Shown: positions 50,074 through 59,533 of the stretch, one piece after another
How the letters are laid out: the number at the start of each line of letters is the position of its first letter
How positions within the stretch are numbered: the stretch's first letter is position 1
Source of the DNA: Denitrovibrio sp.
GTDB lineage: Bacteria > Chrysiogenota > Deferribacteres > Deferribacterales > Geovibrionaceae
Length of the DNA: 64,000 nucleotides
Assembly (NCBI GenBank): GCA_002869145.1
Contig: PKTM01000012.1
Span: forward strand, 118,504-182,503
Direction of reading: 5' to 3'
Program-made: the position numbers and the translations under genes
Notes under the pieces: generated by a model
What the model was told of the DNA's origin: nothing
What the model saw: the letters and a program-made list of their open reading frames with translations, nothing else
Databases searched by the model: none

Positions 50074-51240
50074 ATGACTCAAAATAATAATACAGGAAAA
50101 AAAGAAGTCAGCATCTCTACTATTGAAGGAATGCTGAATGTACTCAAAAACGGAGATGTTCCAACAAGATTTGCCGTACTGAAAGCCATAACACAGAACC
50201 CTGAAAAAGTAATGGATATGGCTAATAAAGGTGGGGATGATCTATTTGAGATACTATTTGATTTGTGTGAAACAACAGAAGATTACAGCACCCGTAAAGG
50301 GTTTGTATATACACTTTTGTACTTAGATGAAGGTAAATATATTGACTTTGCTAAAAAAGAGTTTTTAGCTACAAGAGATAGCGATGTAGCAATACTGGCA
50401 GCTCAGAAAATAGCTAAATTGCCAGCTGATGAACGTATAGAACTCCTCGGTTCAGTTGTAATGGATGCAGAGAATCAGACTAAAAGTAGAGCTGCGGCAA
50501 ATCTTTTAGCTCATTGCGAAATTGCAGATAAAAGACTGGCGATTAGGGTTGCAAGTCTAACAGACCATAAAATTTCGATCCCTCCTGTAAATAAAGATAC
50601 TCTCACTGACTGGCTGGATGAGCTAGAAGGGCCATATCCATACAATACCCAAAATTTAATTTTATCGAATAAAGAAGAATCACTATCAAAGCTATTAAGC
50701 TTTTGGGATAAATTACCAGATACTGTAAAACTATGGACATTTAATGAAACTTTCAACAAACCCGAGGTGCTCTTAAATAGCATTATTACCCAAAGTAAAA
50801 ACAAAAAGCTTTTGTTGGCTGTATTTAATACCCTCCAGCAAGCCCCCCTTAGTGGTTCTAACGACGATCTGATCGCTCCCTTCTATCAGCACGAAGATGA
50901 TGAAATACGTGCTGCAGCTATAAAAGCAGGACACGTTGAAAGGGATTGGTCATCTATGCTAGAGAATGAGTCATCAGATATAGTCAGAATGGCTATAGTT
51001 ACGCAAATATCTAGATTTAAACAAAAAGATAAATGCTCGATTCTTGCGTGTTTATTAGAAGACAAGAACTGGCGCATTAGAGCTACAGTCACTAAAGCTT
51101 TGGTTATTCTTGCTCCAGATTCTCTGCCAATACTTCGTGATCTGCTTACGCATCATGACCCTAATGTTAGAGCTTCTTCGACACAAGCCCTTATAAGACT
51201 TGGCGAATATGACGATACTTCTGTGAATATAATCGATTAG
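50074..51240 (+). CDS. HEAT-repeat protein
   Basis: This 388-residue all-helical protein has HEAT-type repeats, clearest at the C-terminus: LACLLEDKNWRIRATVTKAL and LRDLLTHHDPNVRASSTQAL, with D-x-x-V/I-R spacing and helix pairs of about 31 residues; further repeats occur at about 85-140. HEAT solenoids mediate protein binding. Its ATG directly follows the previous stop, so the two are translated together and may interact. No signal peptide is seen. Confidence 0.7.
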   Translation: MTQNNNTGKKEVSISTIEGMLNVLKNGDVPTRFAVLKAITQNPEKVMDMANKGGDDLFEILFDLCETTEDYSTRKGFVYTLLYLDEGKYIDFAKKEFLATRDSDVAILAAQKIAKLPADERIELLGSVVMDAENQTKSRAAANLLAHCEIADKRLAIRVASLTDHKISIPPVNKDTLTDWLDELEGPYPYNTQNLILSNKEESLSKLLSFWDKLPDTVKLWTFNETFNKPEVLLNSIITQSKNKKLLLAVFNTLQQAPLSGSNDDLIAPFYQHEDDEIRAAAIKAGHVERDWSSMLENESSDIVRMAIVTQISRFKQKDKCSILACLLEDKNWRIRATVTKALVILAPDSLPILRDLLTHHDPNVRASSTQALIRLGEYDDTSVNIID

Positions 51241-51311
51241 ATTGGGGAATCAGCGGGAAGTATAGTGAGCTAAGATGAATAACAGACTTCATTACTTGGC
51301 CTACAGAACCT

Positions 51312-51515
51312 TTACCCCAGCCTGCGATAGATGTAAGCTTCGTTTAAATCTTTTGTTTTGCAGATACATCCGTTTTGAATTTTCAGCCTACAGTGATAAT
51401 ACTTACCTCTCTTATAGATTGCGACATCGCCATCCAGTAAGTTCTTAATAATTTTCACTAAATACACCTCACAATAATCAAAATTATAATATTTGCTAAT
51501 GAGCAGAATTAGCAT
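51312..51515 (-). CDS. small ORF resembling an integrase N-terminal arm domain, doubtful
   Basis: The last 38 residues (DVAIYKRGKYYHCRLKIQNGC, then KTKDLNEAYIYRRLG) look like the three-strand arm-binding domain that begins many tyrosine integrases. The rest of an integrase is absent. It may be a fragment or chance resemblance. Confidence 0.3.
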   Translation of the reverse strand: MLILLISKYYNFDYCEVYLVKIIKNLLDGDVAIYKRGKYYHCRLKIQNGCICKTKDLNEAYIYRRLG

Positions 51516-51531
51516 ACGCTTTGTTTTTCAA

Positions 51532-51645
51532 ATGGTACCTAAGTTTAGTATAAAGAAAAAAGGCTTGCAGGCTTCAATGAAGGCACATGCTGACAAGTTG
51601 CGTGAAATCCAGAGAACTAACGCTGAAAAGAAAAAGACAGTATAG
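51532..51645 (+). CDS. short basic peptide before the zeta-type toxin remnant, possible antitoxin fragment
   Basis: ATG at 51532 gives 37 residues, MVPKFSIKKKGLQASM then KAHADKLREIQRTN and AEKKKTV. It ends two bases before the remnant of a zeta-type toxin on the same strand, the place of an antitoxin gene. It is shorter than typical antitoxins and could be a remnant. Confidence 0.35.
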   Translation: MVPKFSIKKKGLQASMKAHADKLREIQRTNAEKKKTV

Positions 51646-51647
51646 TA

Positions 51648-52161
51648 CTTTGGAAAAACCACGCCTCATAATCGTTGCTAGTCCTAACCAGTCAGGAAAA
51701 CCACAATCACAGAAAAGCTACTCAGGCATGAATGGATGGACGGTTGCGAGTACATAAACCCAGACTTCATAGCCAGAGATGAACTCGGTGACTGGACAAC
51801 CAGAGAATCATTCATCAAAGCAGCTAATATCGCCGAGGAAAGACGAAACAAATTTCTTGTCGGAGGGAAGAGTATCGCTTTTGAAACTGTTTTCTCATCA
51901 AGGGAAAAGCTTGAATTCGTTCAAAATTAGAAATGGCAGAGAAGCCAAAGAATATTTTTCAAACATTCCTGAGTGGTCTCAGACCATTTTAGATTCGACC
52001 CGTTAATCTTTTTTCCCATTTACGATAATTCTAATTCGATTCCTATTTTGGAAATCGAACTCAAGTCCACAGATGGACTTTTCAAGAAATCCATACCTAA
52101 AGTAGTGCCCAAGATATGGCAAAACCTGTCCATGTATGTACAATCCGATTTTATCGAATAA
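51648..52161 (+). pseudogene. decayed zeta-type toxin kinase
   Basis: Three pieces in different frames reconstruct a zeta-type P-loop kinase: KPRLIIVASPNQSGKPQ (Walker A, degraded from the usual GPNGSGKTT), then in a shifted frame HEWMDGCEYINPDFIARD, RRNKFLVGGKSIAFETVFSS, and finally IYDNSNSIPILEIELKSTDG. At least two frameshifts and a damaged Walker A show the gene is dead. Zeta toxins phosphorylate nucleotide sugars or similar substrates. Unlike the single-stop genes in this window, this one shows ordinary multi-lesion decay. Confidence 0.7.
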
Positions 52162-52439
52162 TTATCGGTGTTGTTATTGATCAAAGATTTATGTGATTTT
52201 GCAGTCCAAGAATAGACTATTTGAGACATATTGGAGGAACCACCTCCTCCATAAGTTACACAAACACAAATACTAACCATTTGACCTCATAGCCAGCTTC
52301 TCAACACTTCGAAATCATAATTATGAAGAAAACATCACCTCCGTGCAAAACCAAATTTGTAATTTTTGGTATTTAATTATGAGCAAAACAGGTGTAAATT
52401 ATTAATATAATCCCTATAATATATAAGCGAGGTTTAATC
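52162..52439. other. intergenic region before the winged-helix regulator
   Basis: There is no gene. A GGAGG-AACCA-CCTCC hairpin lies at about 52233-52246 without a T-run. AGCGAGG before the 52440 ATG is its ribosome site. Confidence 0.3.
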
Positions 52440-52961
52440 ATGTCAAAAGAGAAAGACGAAAACAGCATACACATAGTAACTTCTGCACACCTAGCCACTT
52501 CTTTTCCAGAATTGTCTGAATTTGAGTTCGGTCTTATAATCGCTTCGAATGCTTTTGAGCGTTGGATTATAAGGTGCATGAATGCTGCCGGAGCAAAAGA
52601 TATGGCAGTACTTGATATATTAATAATCCATCATGTGGCCCATAGGGGAACCGAAAAACGCCTTGCTGACATCAGTTTTATTTTAAATATTGAAGATACC
52701 CATACTGTTTCCTATTCTCTGAAGAAACTAGTTGCAGCAGGTCTTGTGGTAAACCAGAAAAAAGGGAAAGAGATGTTTTACGCTATCACCGATAAAGGCG
52801 CGGAGCTTTGTAAAAGGTACAAAGAATTCAGAGACGGTTGTCTGGTGAACAGCTTTACCAAGTCAGAGGACGAAGCAGCTCATCTGGCTGACATGGCTAA
52901 ATTCCTCAGAAACCTTTCAGGAAGGTACGACCAAGCATCAAGAGCGGCTTCATCATATTAA
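52440..52961 (+). CDS. MarR-like winged-helix regulator
   Basis: This 173-residue protein has a winged helix-turn-helix: VLDILIIHHVAHRGTEKRLADISFILNIEDTHTVSYSLKKLVAAGLVV, followed by the wing KKGKEMFYAITDKG, in MarR order. The N-terminal helix and C-terminal helices would form the dimer interface. It converges on the pxpA end of the 5-oxoproline operon and is the nearest regulator to it, so it may control that operon; this is inference from position. Confidence 0.7.
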   Translation: MSKEKDENSIHIVTSAHLATSFPELSEFEFGLIIASNAFERWIIRCMNAAGAKDMAVLDILIIHHVAHRGTEKRLADISFILNIEDTHTVSYSLKKLVAAGLVVNQKKGKEMFYAITDKGAELCKRYKEFRDGCLVNSFTKSEDEAAHLADMAKFLRNLSGRYDQASRAASSY

Positions 52962-52995
52962 TACTACAGAACTAATACGTTTAGATCATTAATTA

Positions 52996-53763
52996 CTACA
53001 AATCAATATCTGTCAGCTTAACTACATTTAGTCCGTGGGCTTCCAGCCCCTGTCTGACTTTAAGAGCAGTATCCACCGCATGGGCATTATCGCCGTGTAC
53101 GCAAATGCTATGGAACTTAACAGGCAAATATTTACCATTTATACTTGTGAGTCCTCTCTTTTCAACCATCCGCAATACGTGCTCCAGACACTCGTCACTA
53201 TCATGCAGCACTGCTCCAGGAACGCTTCGAGATACCAGATTCCCCTCGTCAGTGTATGCTCTGTCAGCAAATACTTCCATAGCAACATTCAGCCCTGCAT
53301 CAAGCCCTGCTTTCGCAAGCTCAGACAAAACAGGGGCAAGGAGTATTATATCTCTGTCGTATGCGTATATAGCCTCGGCAACAACTTTTGCTATTTCTGC
53401 ATTTTCGCATGCATCATTATTAAGAGCCCCATGAGGCTTAACGTGACTGGCATTGCTCCCCAGAGAAGATGCTAATCCGTCTAAAGCCCCTACCTGATAT
53501 ATAATAGACGCCTTAAGCTCTTTAGGCGAAAGTGACATCGACCTACGCCCAAAACCATGAAGGTCGGGATAAGAAGGGTGTGCCCCTAAGCTGACACCCT
53601 TAGCTAAAGCTGTTTCTATAGTATTAGCGATAACCAAAGGGTCACCTGCGTGAAACCCACAGGCTATATTCGCAGACTTAATAACATCTAAAAGCATATC
53701 GTCATTGCCTATTTTGTATATACCGAAGCTTTCGCCCATATCTGCATTTAAATTGATTTTCAT
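52996..53763 (-). CDS. pxpA: 5-oxoprolinase subunit A (LamB/YcsF family)
   Basis: This 255-residue protein has the family signatures MKINLNADMGESFGIY, ANIACGFHAGDPLV, GAHPSYPDLHGFG, VKPHGALNN and SICVHGDN with conserved acidic and His residues. PxpA acts with PxpB and PxpC to hydrolyse 5-oxo-L-proline to glutamate using ATP. It is the last gene of the operon and overlaps pxpC by 4 bases (ATGA). Confidence 0.92.
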   Translation of the reverse strand: MKINLNADMGESFGIYKIGNDDMLLDVIKSANIACGFHAGDPLVIANTIETALAKGVSLGAHPSYPDLHGFGRRSMSLSPKELKASIIYQVGALDGLASSLGSNASHVKPHGALNNDACENAEIAKVVAEAIYAYDRDIILLAPVLSELAKAGLDAGLNVAMEVFADRAYTDEGNLVSRSVPGAVLHDSDECLEHVLRMVEKRGLTSINGKYLPVKFHSICVHGDNAHAVDTALKVRQGLEAHGLNVVKLTDIDL

Positions 53764-54875
53764 GGTTTTACCACCTTTGAGTATTTTGATATATAATCTT
53801 CGTCAGGGATTTCTGACAAGGCATTTATTACACCACAAATCAAGTTAGTCCCGTATAGGGCTTCCAAATCGATTACACCTACTGGCTTCATTGGCTGAAG
53901 GTTCTCAAGTAATGCAGCCAGCTCTTTACGCTCCTGTATCAGTATCTTTTCAGCCTCTTCTGATTCCACAGCCTGAAATTTTATAATACTTCCAGGCAGC
54001 ATAACAGCTAACTTCGAAAGGTCGGAGCTGATCACTGTTGCAATTTTTGGATATCCACCTACCGTAGGACCATCTGCCAGAAGCACAATCGGTGATCCAT
54101 TGCCCGGAACCTGAATTGCTCCGGGTACAATGCCATCAGATACAATCTCAGGTTTTTTATCAGGATGATGACTTAAAACAGCCCCTTCAAGACGGCTGCC
54201 CATTCGGTCAGAATCTCTTCCTATTTTATAATTACCGCTTAAAAATTTATCGATTTCAGGCTCAGTAAAATAATCATCCTGAGGCCCCAGCACTACTCTT
54301 ATAATATACGGTTCTGACGAATTGGCTTTAGCGAACACTTTATCATCAGGGTTTTCAGCCAGACAGGAATCAAGCTTGTCACTGAAATCAGTTTCAGGTA
54401 TTTGAAATACAGCATTTGCGGAAAGTTTCTTCCCGTCACAGCCGCCGAAACCTCCACGCATATATGTAGAGTAACTACCCATTGTTTTTGATATACCCAG
54501 CCCGCCAGCAACACCAATATAGCCGACTTTACCAGACTTGACATTTCCAACCTGCAGACTATCTCCAGCTTTAAGTGTCACGCTGCACCATGATCTCAGT
54601 TTAGTTTTAAAACCCTTTCTTATAAGCTCTGCGTTAAAATCTCCTGACAAAGACAGTCTTGCAGTGCCTGATTGAAGGGTTAGCGTCGGCCCCTGCAGAA
54701 AAAATTCTATCACAGGCATCTGTGGTGCATTCCCAGCCAGCTTGTTTGCAATTACGGCTAATTCTGTGTGCAGTGCTCCAGATTTTGGAACCCCAAAACG
54801 CCTGTAACCTATTCTGCCCATATCCTGTACGCTTGACAAAAGACCGGGGTTTAATATTTTCAGACTGAAGCTCAT
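53760..54875 (-). CDS. pxpC: 5-oxoprolinase subunit C (biotin-dependent carboxylase-like domain)
   Basis: This 371-residue KipA/PxpC-family protein begins MSFSLKILNPGLLSSVQDMGRIGYRRFGVPKSGA, the diagnostic N-terminus, and contains VLGPQDDYF, DRMGSRLEG and PGAIQVPGNGSPIVLLADGPTVGGYPKIATV. It forms the PxpBC complex. It overlaps pxpB by 4 bases upstream and pxpA by 4 downstream, so all three are made together. Confidence 0.92.
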   Translation of the reverse strand: MSFSLKILNPGLLSSVQDMGRIGYRRFGVPKSGALHTELAVIANKLAGNAPQMPVIEFFLQGPTLTLQSGTARLSLSGDFNAELIRKGFKTKLRSWCSVTLKAGDSLQVGNVKSGKVGYIGVAGGLGISKTMGSYSTYMRGGFGGCDGKKLSANAVFQIPETDFSDKLDSCLAENPDDKVFAKANSSEPYIIRVVLGPQDDYFTEPEIDKFLSGNYKIGRDSDRMGSRLEGAVLSHHPDKKPEIVSDGIVPGAIQVPGNGSPIVLLADGPTVGGYPKIATVISSDLSKLAVMLPGSIIKFQAVESEEAEKILIQERKELAALLENLQPMKPVGVIDLEALYGTNLICGVINALSEIPDEDYISKYSKVVKP

Positions 54876-55621
54876 AAGCGGCTCCCTGTAATTTTAAACT
54901 GCTCCATATCAAGCAAACCTGCTTTTTTCTGTTCAAGAAGTTCCTTGAGCCTATCGCTGGAAATTGCCTGAAAACCAACCTGGTCACCTGGTGAAAGCAG
55001 TGTAGGGGATACAAGCTCAGCATCAAAAAGATTTAGCGGACACCTTCCGAGAAGCTGCCATCCACCTGGGCTTTCCCAAGGGTATACAGCCGTTTGCTGC
55101 CCAGTAATGGCTACTGAACCAGCCGGAACTATTACGCGGGGTTCCGTTCTTCGAGGCATATGTATCTCATGAACAACATCACCCATAAAAGGGAATCCAG
55201 GTAGAAAACCTATCATATAAACCGTGTAGAGCTGACTCGTGTGGAGTTCAATAACCCTTTCAGCTGTGAGATTTTTGCACTCAGCCACTGTCTCAAGATC
55301 TGGCCCGTATTCGCCACCGTATAAAACCGGCAACAACCAGCGGTTTGATTCAGGACTGGCTGTCATATCGAAAGATTTCAGCAAATCCATAATCTGGCTT
55401 TTCAGAGTTTTTTTAGAAATTAAAACAGGGTCGAAAACGACAGTTAGCGAGCGGAATGTAGGTATTGTCTCAACAACACCATTCAAAGAGCCATTTTCCT
55501 TTGCTTTTGTAAGGCAGTCATCCATAGATGCTACCTTTAAAACAAGATCTTTATCTATATCATTTCCAAATTCTATAGTAAGAGCACTGTCTCCTAAATT
55601 TAAAAACCGTGGATTTAACAT
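54872..55621 (-). CDS. pxpB: 5-oxoprolinase subunit B (KipI family)
   Basis: This 249-residue protein has DSALTIEFGN near the start, PVLYGGEYGPDLETVA, YMIGFLPGFPFMG, MPRRTEPRVIVPAGSVAITGQQTAVYPWESPGGWQLLGRCP and GDQVGFQAIS, all characteristic of the KipI/PxpB family. It is separated from ycsI by 88 bases and overlaps pxpC. Confidence 0.92.
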   Translation of the reverse strand: MLNPRFLNLGDSALTIEFGNDIDKDLVLKVASMDDCLTKAKENGSLNGVVETIPTFRSLTVVFDPVLISKKTLKSQIMDLLKSFDMTASPESNRWLLPVLYGGEYGPDLETVAECKNLTAERVIELHTSQLYTVYMIGFLPGFPFMGDVVHEIHMPRRTEPRVIVPAGSVAITGQQTAVYPWESPGGWQLLGRCPLNLFDAELVSPTLLSPGDQVGFQAISSDRLKELLEQKKAGLLDMEQFKITGSRL

Positions 55622-55709
55622 AACAAAATTACCTAATATATTTTATATCGCGACTAGTTTCTGGAAACTTAACTGATCATAAAAAAAGCAATGCTTGTTT
55701 CTGAACTGA

Positions 55710-56483
55710 CTAATCTATGCGTAAGTCCTCATTTTTAATGTCACACACAAGCATGTAGCCTGGGGAATGTGTTATCGCAAATGGCAGTTTGGCCTGTTTT
55801 AAAACATTTTGCGGAGTAACGCCACAAGGCCAGAAAACAGGAAGCTCATCCGGCAAAACTGCTACAGAGTCTCCGTAATCTACTGCATTAATATCACTTA
55901 TTCCTATTTGAGAAGGATCACCTACATGGATAGGTGCACCATGGACACTTGGGAATTTAGAACAGATCAGCGCAGCATCAACTATTCTGCTGCATTTTAT
56001 CGGGCGCATACTGACAACCATTTTACCTGAAAATATTCCAACACTTTCTAGGTCGATGTTTGTGTTGTACATAGAGACATTCTTCTTCTCTTCAACATGT
56101 CTCAAATATATACCAGAATTCATCAAAGCCTCTTCGAATGAAAAACTGCACCCAAGGAGAAAGAACACAAAGTCCTCTTTATATAAATCTGTGATATCAC
56201 TGATTTCCTTGTCGGGTTTACCATCTATAAAAGTCTGGTATTTGGGAATATCTTTTAGCAGGTCAGCACCTTTTGCAATTTTTGATGTATGATGTTTGCC
56301 GGGCCCTACAACCTCAAGCAAAGGACATGGTTTTGGGTTTTTCTCGCAGAATTTTTCAAAATCCCCCGCATATTCACTCGGTAAAACAACAAGGTTAGCC
56401 TGGACAAATCCGTTACAATAGCCGGCTGTAGGCTTTATAAACTCTGACTTTGAAATTATCCTTCTTAATTCAACTGGTTTCAT
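55710..56483 (-). CDS. ycsI: putative hydro-lyase, YcsI/DUF1445 family
   Basis: This 257-residue protein has the family blocks TAGYCNGFVQANLVVLP, FVFFLLGCSFSFEEAL, VSMRPIKCSRIVDA and ITHSPGYMLVCDI. YcsI proteins are usually adjacent to pxp genes and have been linked to D-glutamate/5-oxoproline interconversion; the exact reaction here is inferred. It lies between the TRAP permease and pxpB on the same strand. Confidence 0.87.
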   Translation of the reverse strand: MKPVELRRIISKSEFIKPTAGYCNGFVQANLVVLPSEYAGDFEKFCEKNPKPCPLLEVVGPGKHHTSKIAKGADLLKDIPKYQTFIDGKPDKEISDITDLYKEDFVFFLLGCSFSFEEALMNSGIYLRHVEEKKNVSMYNTNIDLESVGIFSGKMVVSMRPIKCSRIVDAALICSKFPSVHGAPIHVGDPSQIGISDINAVDYGDSVAVLPDELPVFWPCGVTPQNVLKQAKLPFAITHSPGYMLVCDIKNEDLRID

Positions 56484-56502
56484 TTAATCCTCCTGCTAAT
56501 TA

Positions 56503-57789
56503 CTAATTAACGTATTTAGCCAGTACCAATGCCAAGTCTGGAAACAGAATTAAAACAATTACCATCACAACCATCATAATCACATATGGGAAACTGCCTA
56601 TTGTCAATCCTGCCATAGAGCCTGTTTTACGAATACCCTGAACTACATAAAGGTTTAAACCTACTGGCGGAGTAATAAGTGCCATTTCAATAAGGATGAT
56701 AAGGAGCACGCCAAACCAGACAGGATCATAGCCCATGCCTACCACTACAGGAGCAACGATAGGTATAGTGATCACCATCAGAGAGAGTGTTTCTATAAAA
56801 AAGCCAAGGACTACATACATGCACACAATCGTTAACAAGGTCATTAAAGGAGTCATTCCAAGCCCATTAACAAAAGCGGTAAGTTTAGCTGTAAGCCCTA
56901 TTGCAGAAAGTACAAAATTGAGAAAATAAGCTGCAAGCAGAATAAGCATGATCATTGCTGTGGTACGCATTGTACCTTCTATAGCTCCGACAAGCATGCT
57001 GAACGAAAATTTTCTGTAAAGCATAGTAAGAACAACAGCGGTTATAACACCCAGCGCCGCTGATTCAGTAGGTGTGGCTAAACCGGAGTATATCGACCCT
57101 ATAACAACTGCGAATATCACAAAAACAGGTATGATGTCTTTTAACGAAGCAAGCTTCTCATTCCATGTAAATGACTGTTTTCCTCCTGCAATACTCGGTT
57201 TTATGGTGCATAGCAGTGCTATAAACATCATAAAAAAAAGAGTCAGGATTATCCCAGGAACAATTCCTGCGAGGAAAAGCTTTGGGATAGACGTATTAGT
57301 CAAAAAACCGTAAACGATCATATTTATCGACGGCGGGATAAGGATGCCTAGTGTCCCACCGGCTGCGATTGAACCGGCGAAAAAGTCCTCATTGTAGTTG
57401 TTTTTTCTCGCCTGAGGTATTGCAACAGTCGAAATAGTGGCTGCAGTTGCAACGCTGGAGCCGGATGTGGCGGCAAACATTGCTGACGTCATAACATTCG
57501 CATGCATAAGTCCGCCGGGAAGCCACGAAAGCCACTTGTTCAGAGCGTTATATGTCCTTTCAGCAAGGCCAGCTCTCAAAAGTATCTCTCCTAGGAGTAC
57601 AAAAATTGGTATTGCCACCAACAGAAAATCTGTACTTGTTCCCCATGATACTTCACCAATAGCTCTGTAAATAGGAAATGGTGAGAACTGCCATCCCAGC
57701 AGTAAGCCTAGTGACGCAAGAGTAGCGGCAACAGGCACGCTAAGTATAAGTAAAACCAGCAATGCTGGCAAAGCTACATTTAAAAACAT
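56503..57789 (-). CDS. dctM: TRAP transporter large membrane subunit DctM
   Basis: This 428-residue polytopic membrane protein has about 12 hydrophobic segments and DctM hallmarks: FVLLGEILLRAGLAERTYNAL, ATSGSSVATAATISTVAIP, GGTLGILIPPSINMIVYGFLT and ALITPPVGLNLYVVQGI. It forms the Na+-coupled channel with DctQ and receives substrate from DctP. The genes downstream suggest 5-oxoproline or a related carboxylate as substrate. Confidence 0.92.
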   Translation of the reverse strand: MFLNVALPALLVLLILSVPVAATLASLGLLLGWQFSPFPIYRAIGEVSWGTSTDFLLVAIPIFVLLGEILLRAGLAERTYNALNKWLSWLPGGLMHANVMTSAMFAATSGSSVATAATISTVAIPQARKNNYNEDFFAGSIAAGGTLGILIPPSINMIVYGFLTNTSIPKLFLAGIVPGIILTLFFMMFIALLCTIKPSIAGGKQSFTWNEKLASLKDIIPVFVIFAVVIGSIYSGLATPTESAALGVITAVVLTMLYRKFSFSMLVGAIEGTMRTTAMIMLILLAAYFLNFVLSAIGLTAKLTAFVNGLGMTPLMTLLTIVCMYVVLGFFIETLSLMVITIPIVAPVVVGMGYDPVWFGVLLIILIEMALITPPVGLNLYVVQGIRKTGSMAGLTIGSFPYVIMMVVMVIVLILFPDLALVLAKYVN

Positions 57790-57833
57790 ATTTGACTCCT
57801 ATCACGCAAAACTTTTCAGAGAATCCCCGTATT

Positions 57834-58430
57834 TTACTTAATACGTATCCCTGTCTCTTCCTCTATCTCTTCTTCAACGCTGCTAGCTCCAGCTATATTT
57901 CTTGCACCTTGGTAATCTTTTTTGAAAATCAGAATCAGCGAAGAGACAAGAACTATAAGTATAGTTACTAAAAACGCTAGAAAACCCGAAAACCATATTC
58001 CCTGAGGTATCCACATTGGCGTTTGCAGTGGAGTGTTTGCTGTTGAGTTTCTTAGAAAGGACACGTGAAATACTTCATAAGCAAAATAAGTCAGAGGCGC
58101 TACAAAAGCCAACATAGATAACAATGAGAGTACATCAAGAGCAGACTTAAGTTTGTCCGAAAGCTTGCTGTAAAGCAAATCTATACGGATATGACCCTTA
58201 TGTATCAAAGCATAGCCGAGAGACCAGCTGATACAGATTGCAAGCGCATAACTGGAAAGCTCGTCAGCACCACCGATAGAGATCGAAAATGCTTTTCTAA
58301 GAACTACTTCAACTCCGATCAAGCCGACTGCAAACAGCAGAATAAAGCCACTCACTATTACGCACATTTTACTGATTTTTTCTGTAATTCTTAAAACCGC
58401 ATTAGGCGCTTCATATGAATTATGCTGCAT
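57834..58430 (-). CDS. dctQ: TRAP transporter small membrane subunit DctQ
   Basis: This 198-residue protein has four transmembrane segments and the DctQ pattern VVLRKAFSISIGGADELSSYALAICISWSLGYALIHKGHIRIDLLY. The C-terminal tail is charged (EEEIEEETG). It lies 44 bases before dctM and 68 after dctP. Confidence 0.88.
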   Translation of the reverse strand: MQHNSYEAPNAVLRITEKISKMCVIVSGFILLFAVGLIGVEVVLRKAFSISIGGADELSSYALAICISWSLGYALIHKGHIRIDLLYSKLSDKLKSALDVLSLLSMLAFVAPLTYFAYEVFHVSFLRNSTANTPLQTPMWIPQGIWFSGFLAFLVTILIVLVSSLILIFKKDYQGARNIAGASSVEEEIEEETGIRIK

Positions 58431-58498
58431 AAATCACCTTTTATTTCTGATTAAGCGTAAAGCTGCCGACAGCTTTCATACCGCCGGCAGCATACGAT

Positions 58499-59533
58499 TT
58501 ATTTACTGATACCTACCGTTTTACCAACAGTCTCGTACCATCTGTCTATCCATTTTTTATCTACTCGCTCAGACCATTTCGGCAGAACTACTTTATTAAG
58601 AATATTAGATGCAACAGAGATGTCTTCCTTGGAAACCTTAACAAGCTTCATCTTAACAGGGTCACCCTGAGGGCACTCACCTGTACCTGTAAGACAGTTG
58701 ATCCCCTGCTGTGTTTCAGTTGCTACAGCGTCCCATACAGGGTCTTCAAGATGCTTAGCAAAATTAGTCATAAGAAGATCCTGTGTGTTTTTATCAAGAG
58801 ATTTCCATGTATCAAGGCTCATAGCTGTCACAACAAATGCCCAGCCACCGATCGGAAGTGGGTAAAGGTGAGTTGAAACTTCTCCCCAGCCAGCAGAGAA
58901 GCCAGAAAGGCTACCTGTTACAGCACAGTCAACAACGCCTCTCTGAAGAGACTGTGGAACCTCGCTAAATGCAAGAGTTACGCCAGTAGCTCCGGTTGCG
59001 TCAAGGAACTCGGCCAGTGTTCTACCGCTAGCTCTTACCTTTTTACCTTTAAGATCACTTAAACCTGAAATTTCGGTATTACAAAAAAGCACCTGAGCAG
59101 GATAAGGCGCAATACCAATAAGCTTAGCATTAAAGCTTTCATTCATGATATCGTCAAGAACAGGTCTGTATGCATTAACAACTTTACGTGCAGTATCAAT
59201 ATCAGGCGCTATACCTGGAAGATCAAGCCCTTCAAGTGCTGTCGAGTCAGACACAGCATAATTCGCAACTGTTGAACCGACATCGAAAAGCTTCATACTC
59301 ATAAGCCTGAAAACCTCTCCACCTTTCATCCCCATCTCATTAAAAGATGTAAGATTTGCTGAGATTTTTCCATCGGTAGCGGCGGGAAGTTTCTCTGTCC
59401 AAAAAGGCACTTCAAAGTTTTTGTAAAGACTCAGGAAGCTCCAGCTTCCGACTACTTTAAGTTCCTGAGCAAAAGATACGCTCGCAAAACTTAATATCAT
59501 CAATACCATAACGACAACATTTCTATACTTCAT
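58499..59533 (-). CDS. dctP: TRAP transporter periplasmic substrate-binding protein DctP
   Basis: This 344-residue protein has a signal peptide (MKYRNVVVMVLMILSFASVSFA) and the DctP fold: VGSWSFLSLYKNFEVPFW, DLKGKKVRASGRTLAEFLDATGA (the arginine of GKKVRASGR normally binds the substrate carboxylate) and FSEVPQSLQRGVVDCAVTG. First gene of the operon, behind the promoter at 59730-59758. Confidence 0.9.
   Translation of the reverse strand: MKYRNVVVMVLMILSFASVSFAQELKVVGSWSFLSLYKNFEVPFWTEKLPAATDGKISANLTSFNEMGMKGGEVFRLMSMKLFDVGSTVANYAVSDSTALEGLDLPGIAPDIDTARKVVNAYRPVLDDIMNESFNAKLIGIAPYPAQVLFCNTEISGLSDLKGKKVRASGRTLAEFLDATGATGVTLAFSEVPQSLQRGVVDCAVTGSLSGFSAGWGEVSTHLYPLPIGGWAFVVTAMSLDTWKSLDKNTQDLLMTNFAKHLEDPVWDAVATETQQGINCLTGTGECPQGDPVKMKLVKVSKEDISVASNILNKVVLPKWSERVDKKWIDRWYETVGKTVGISK

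Noticed and set aside
53035..55676. Plus-strand ORFs of 109-146 codons across the pxp genes
   Set aside because: They are antisense to clearly recognised pxpA, pxpC and pxpB and show no family features.
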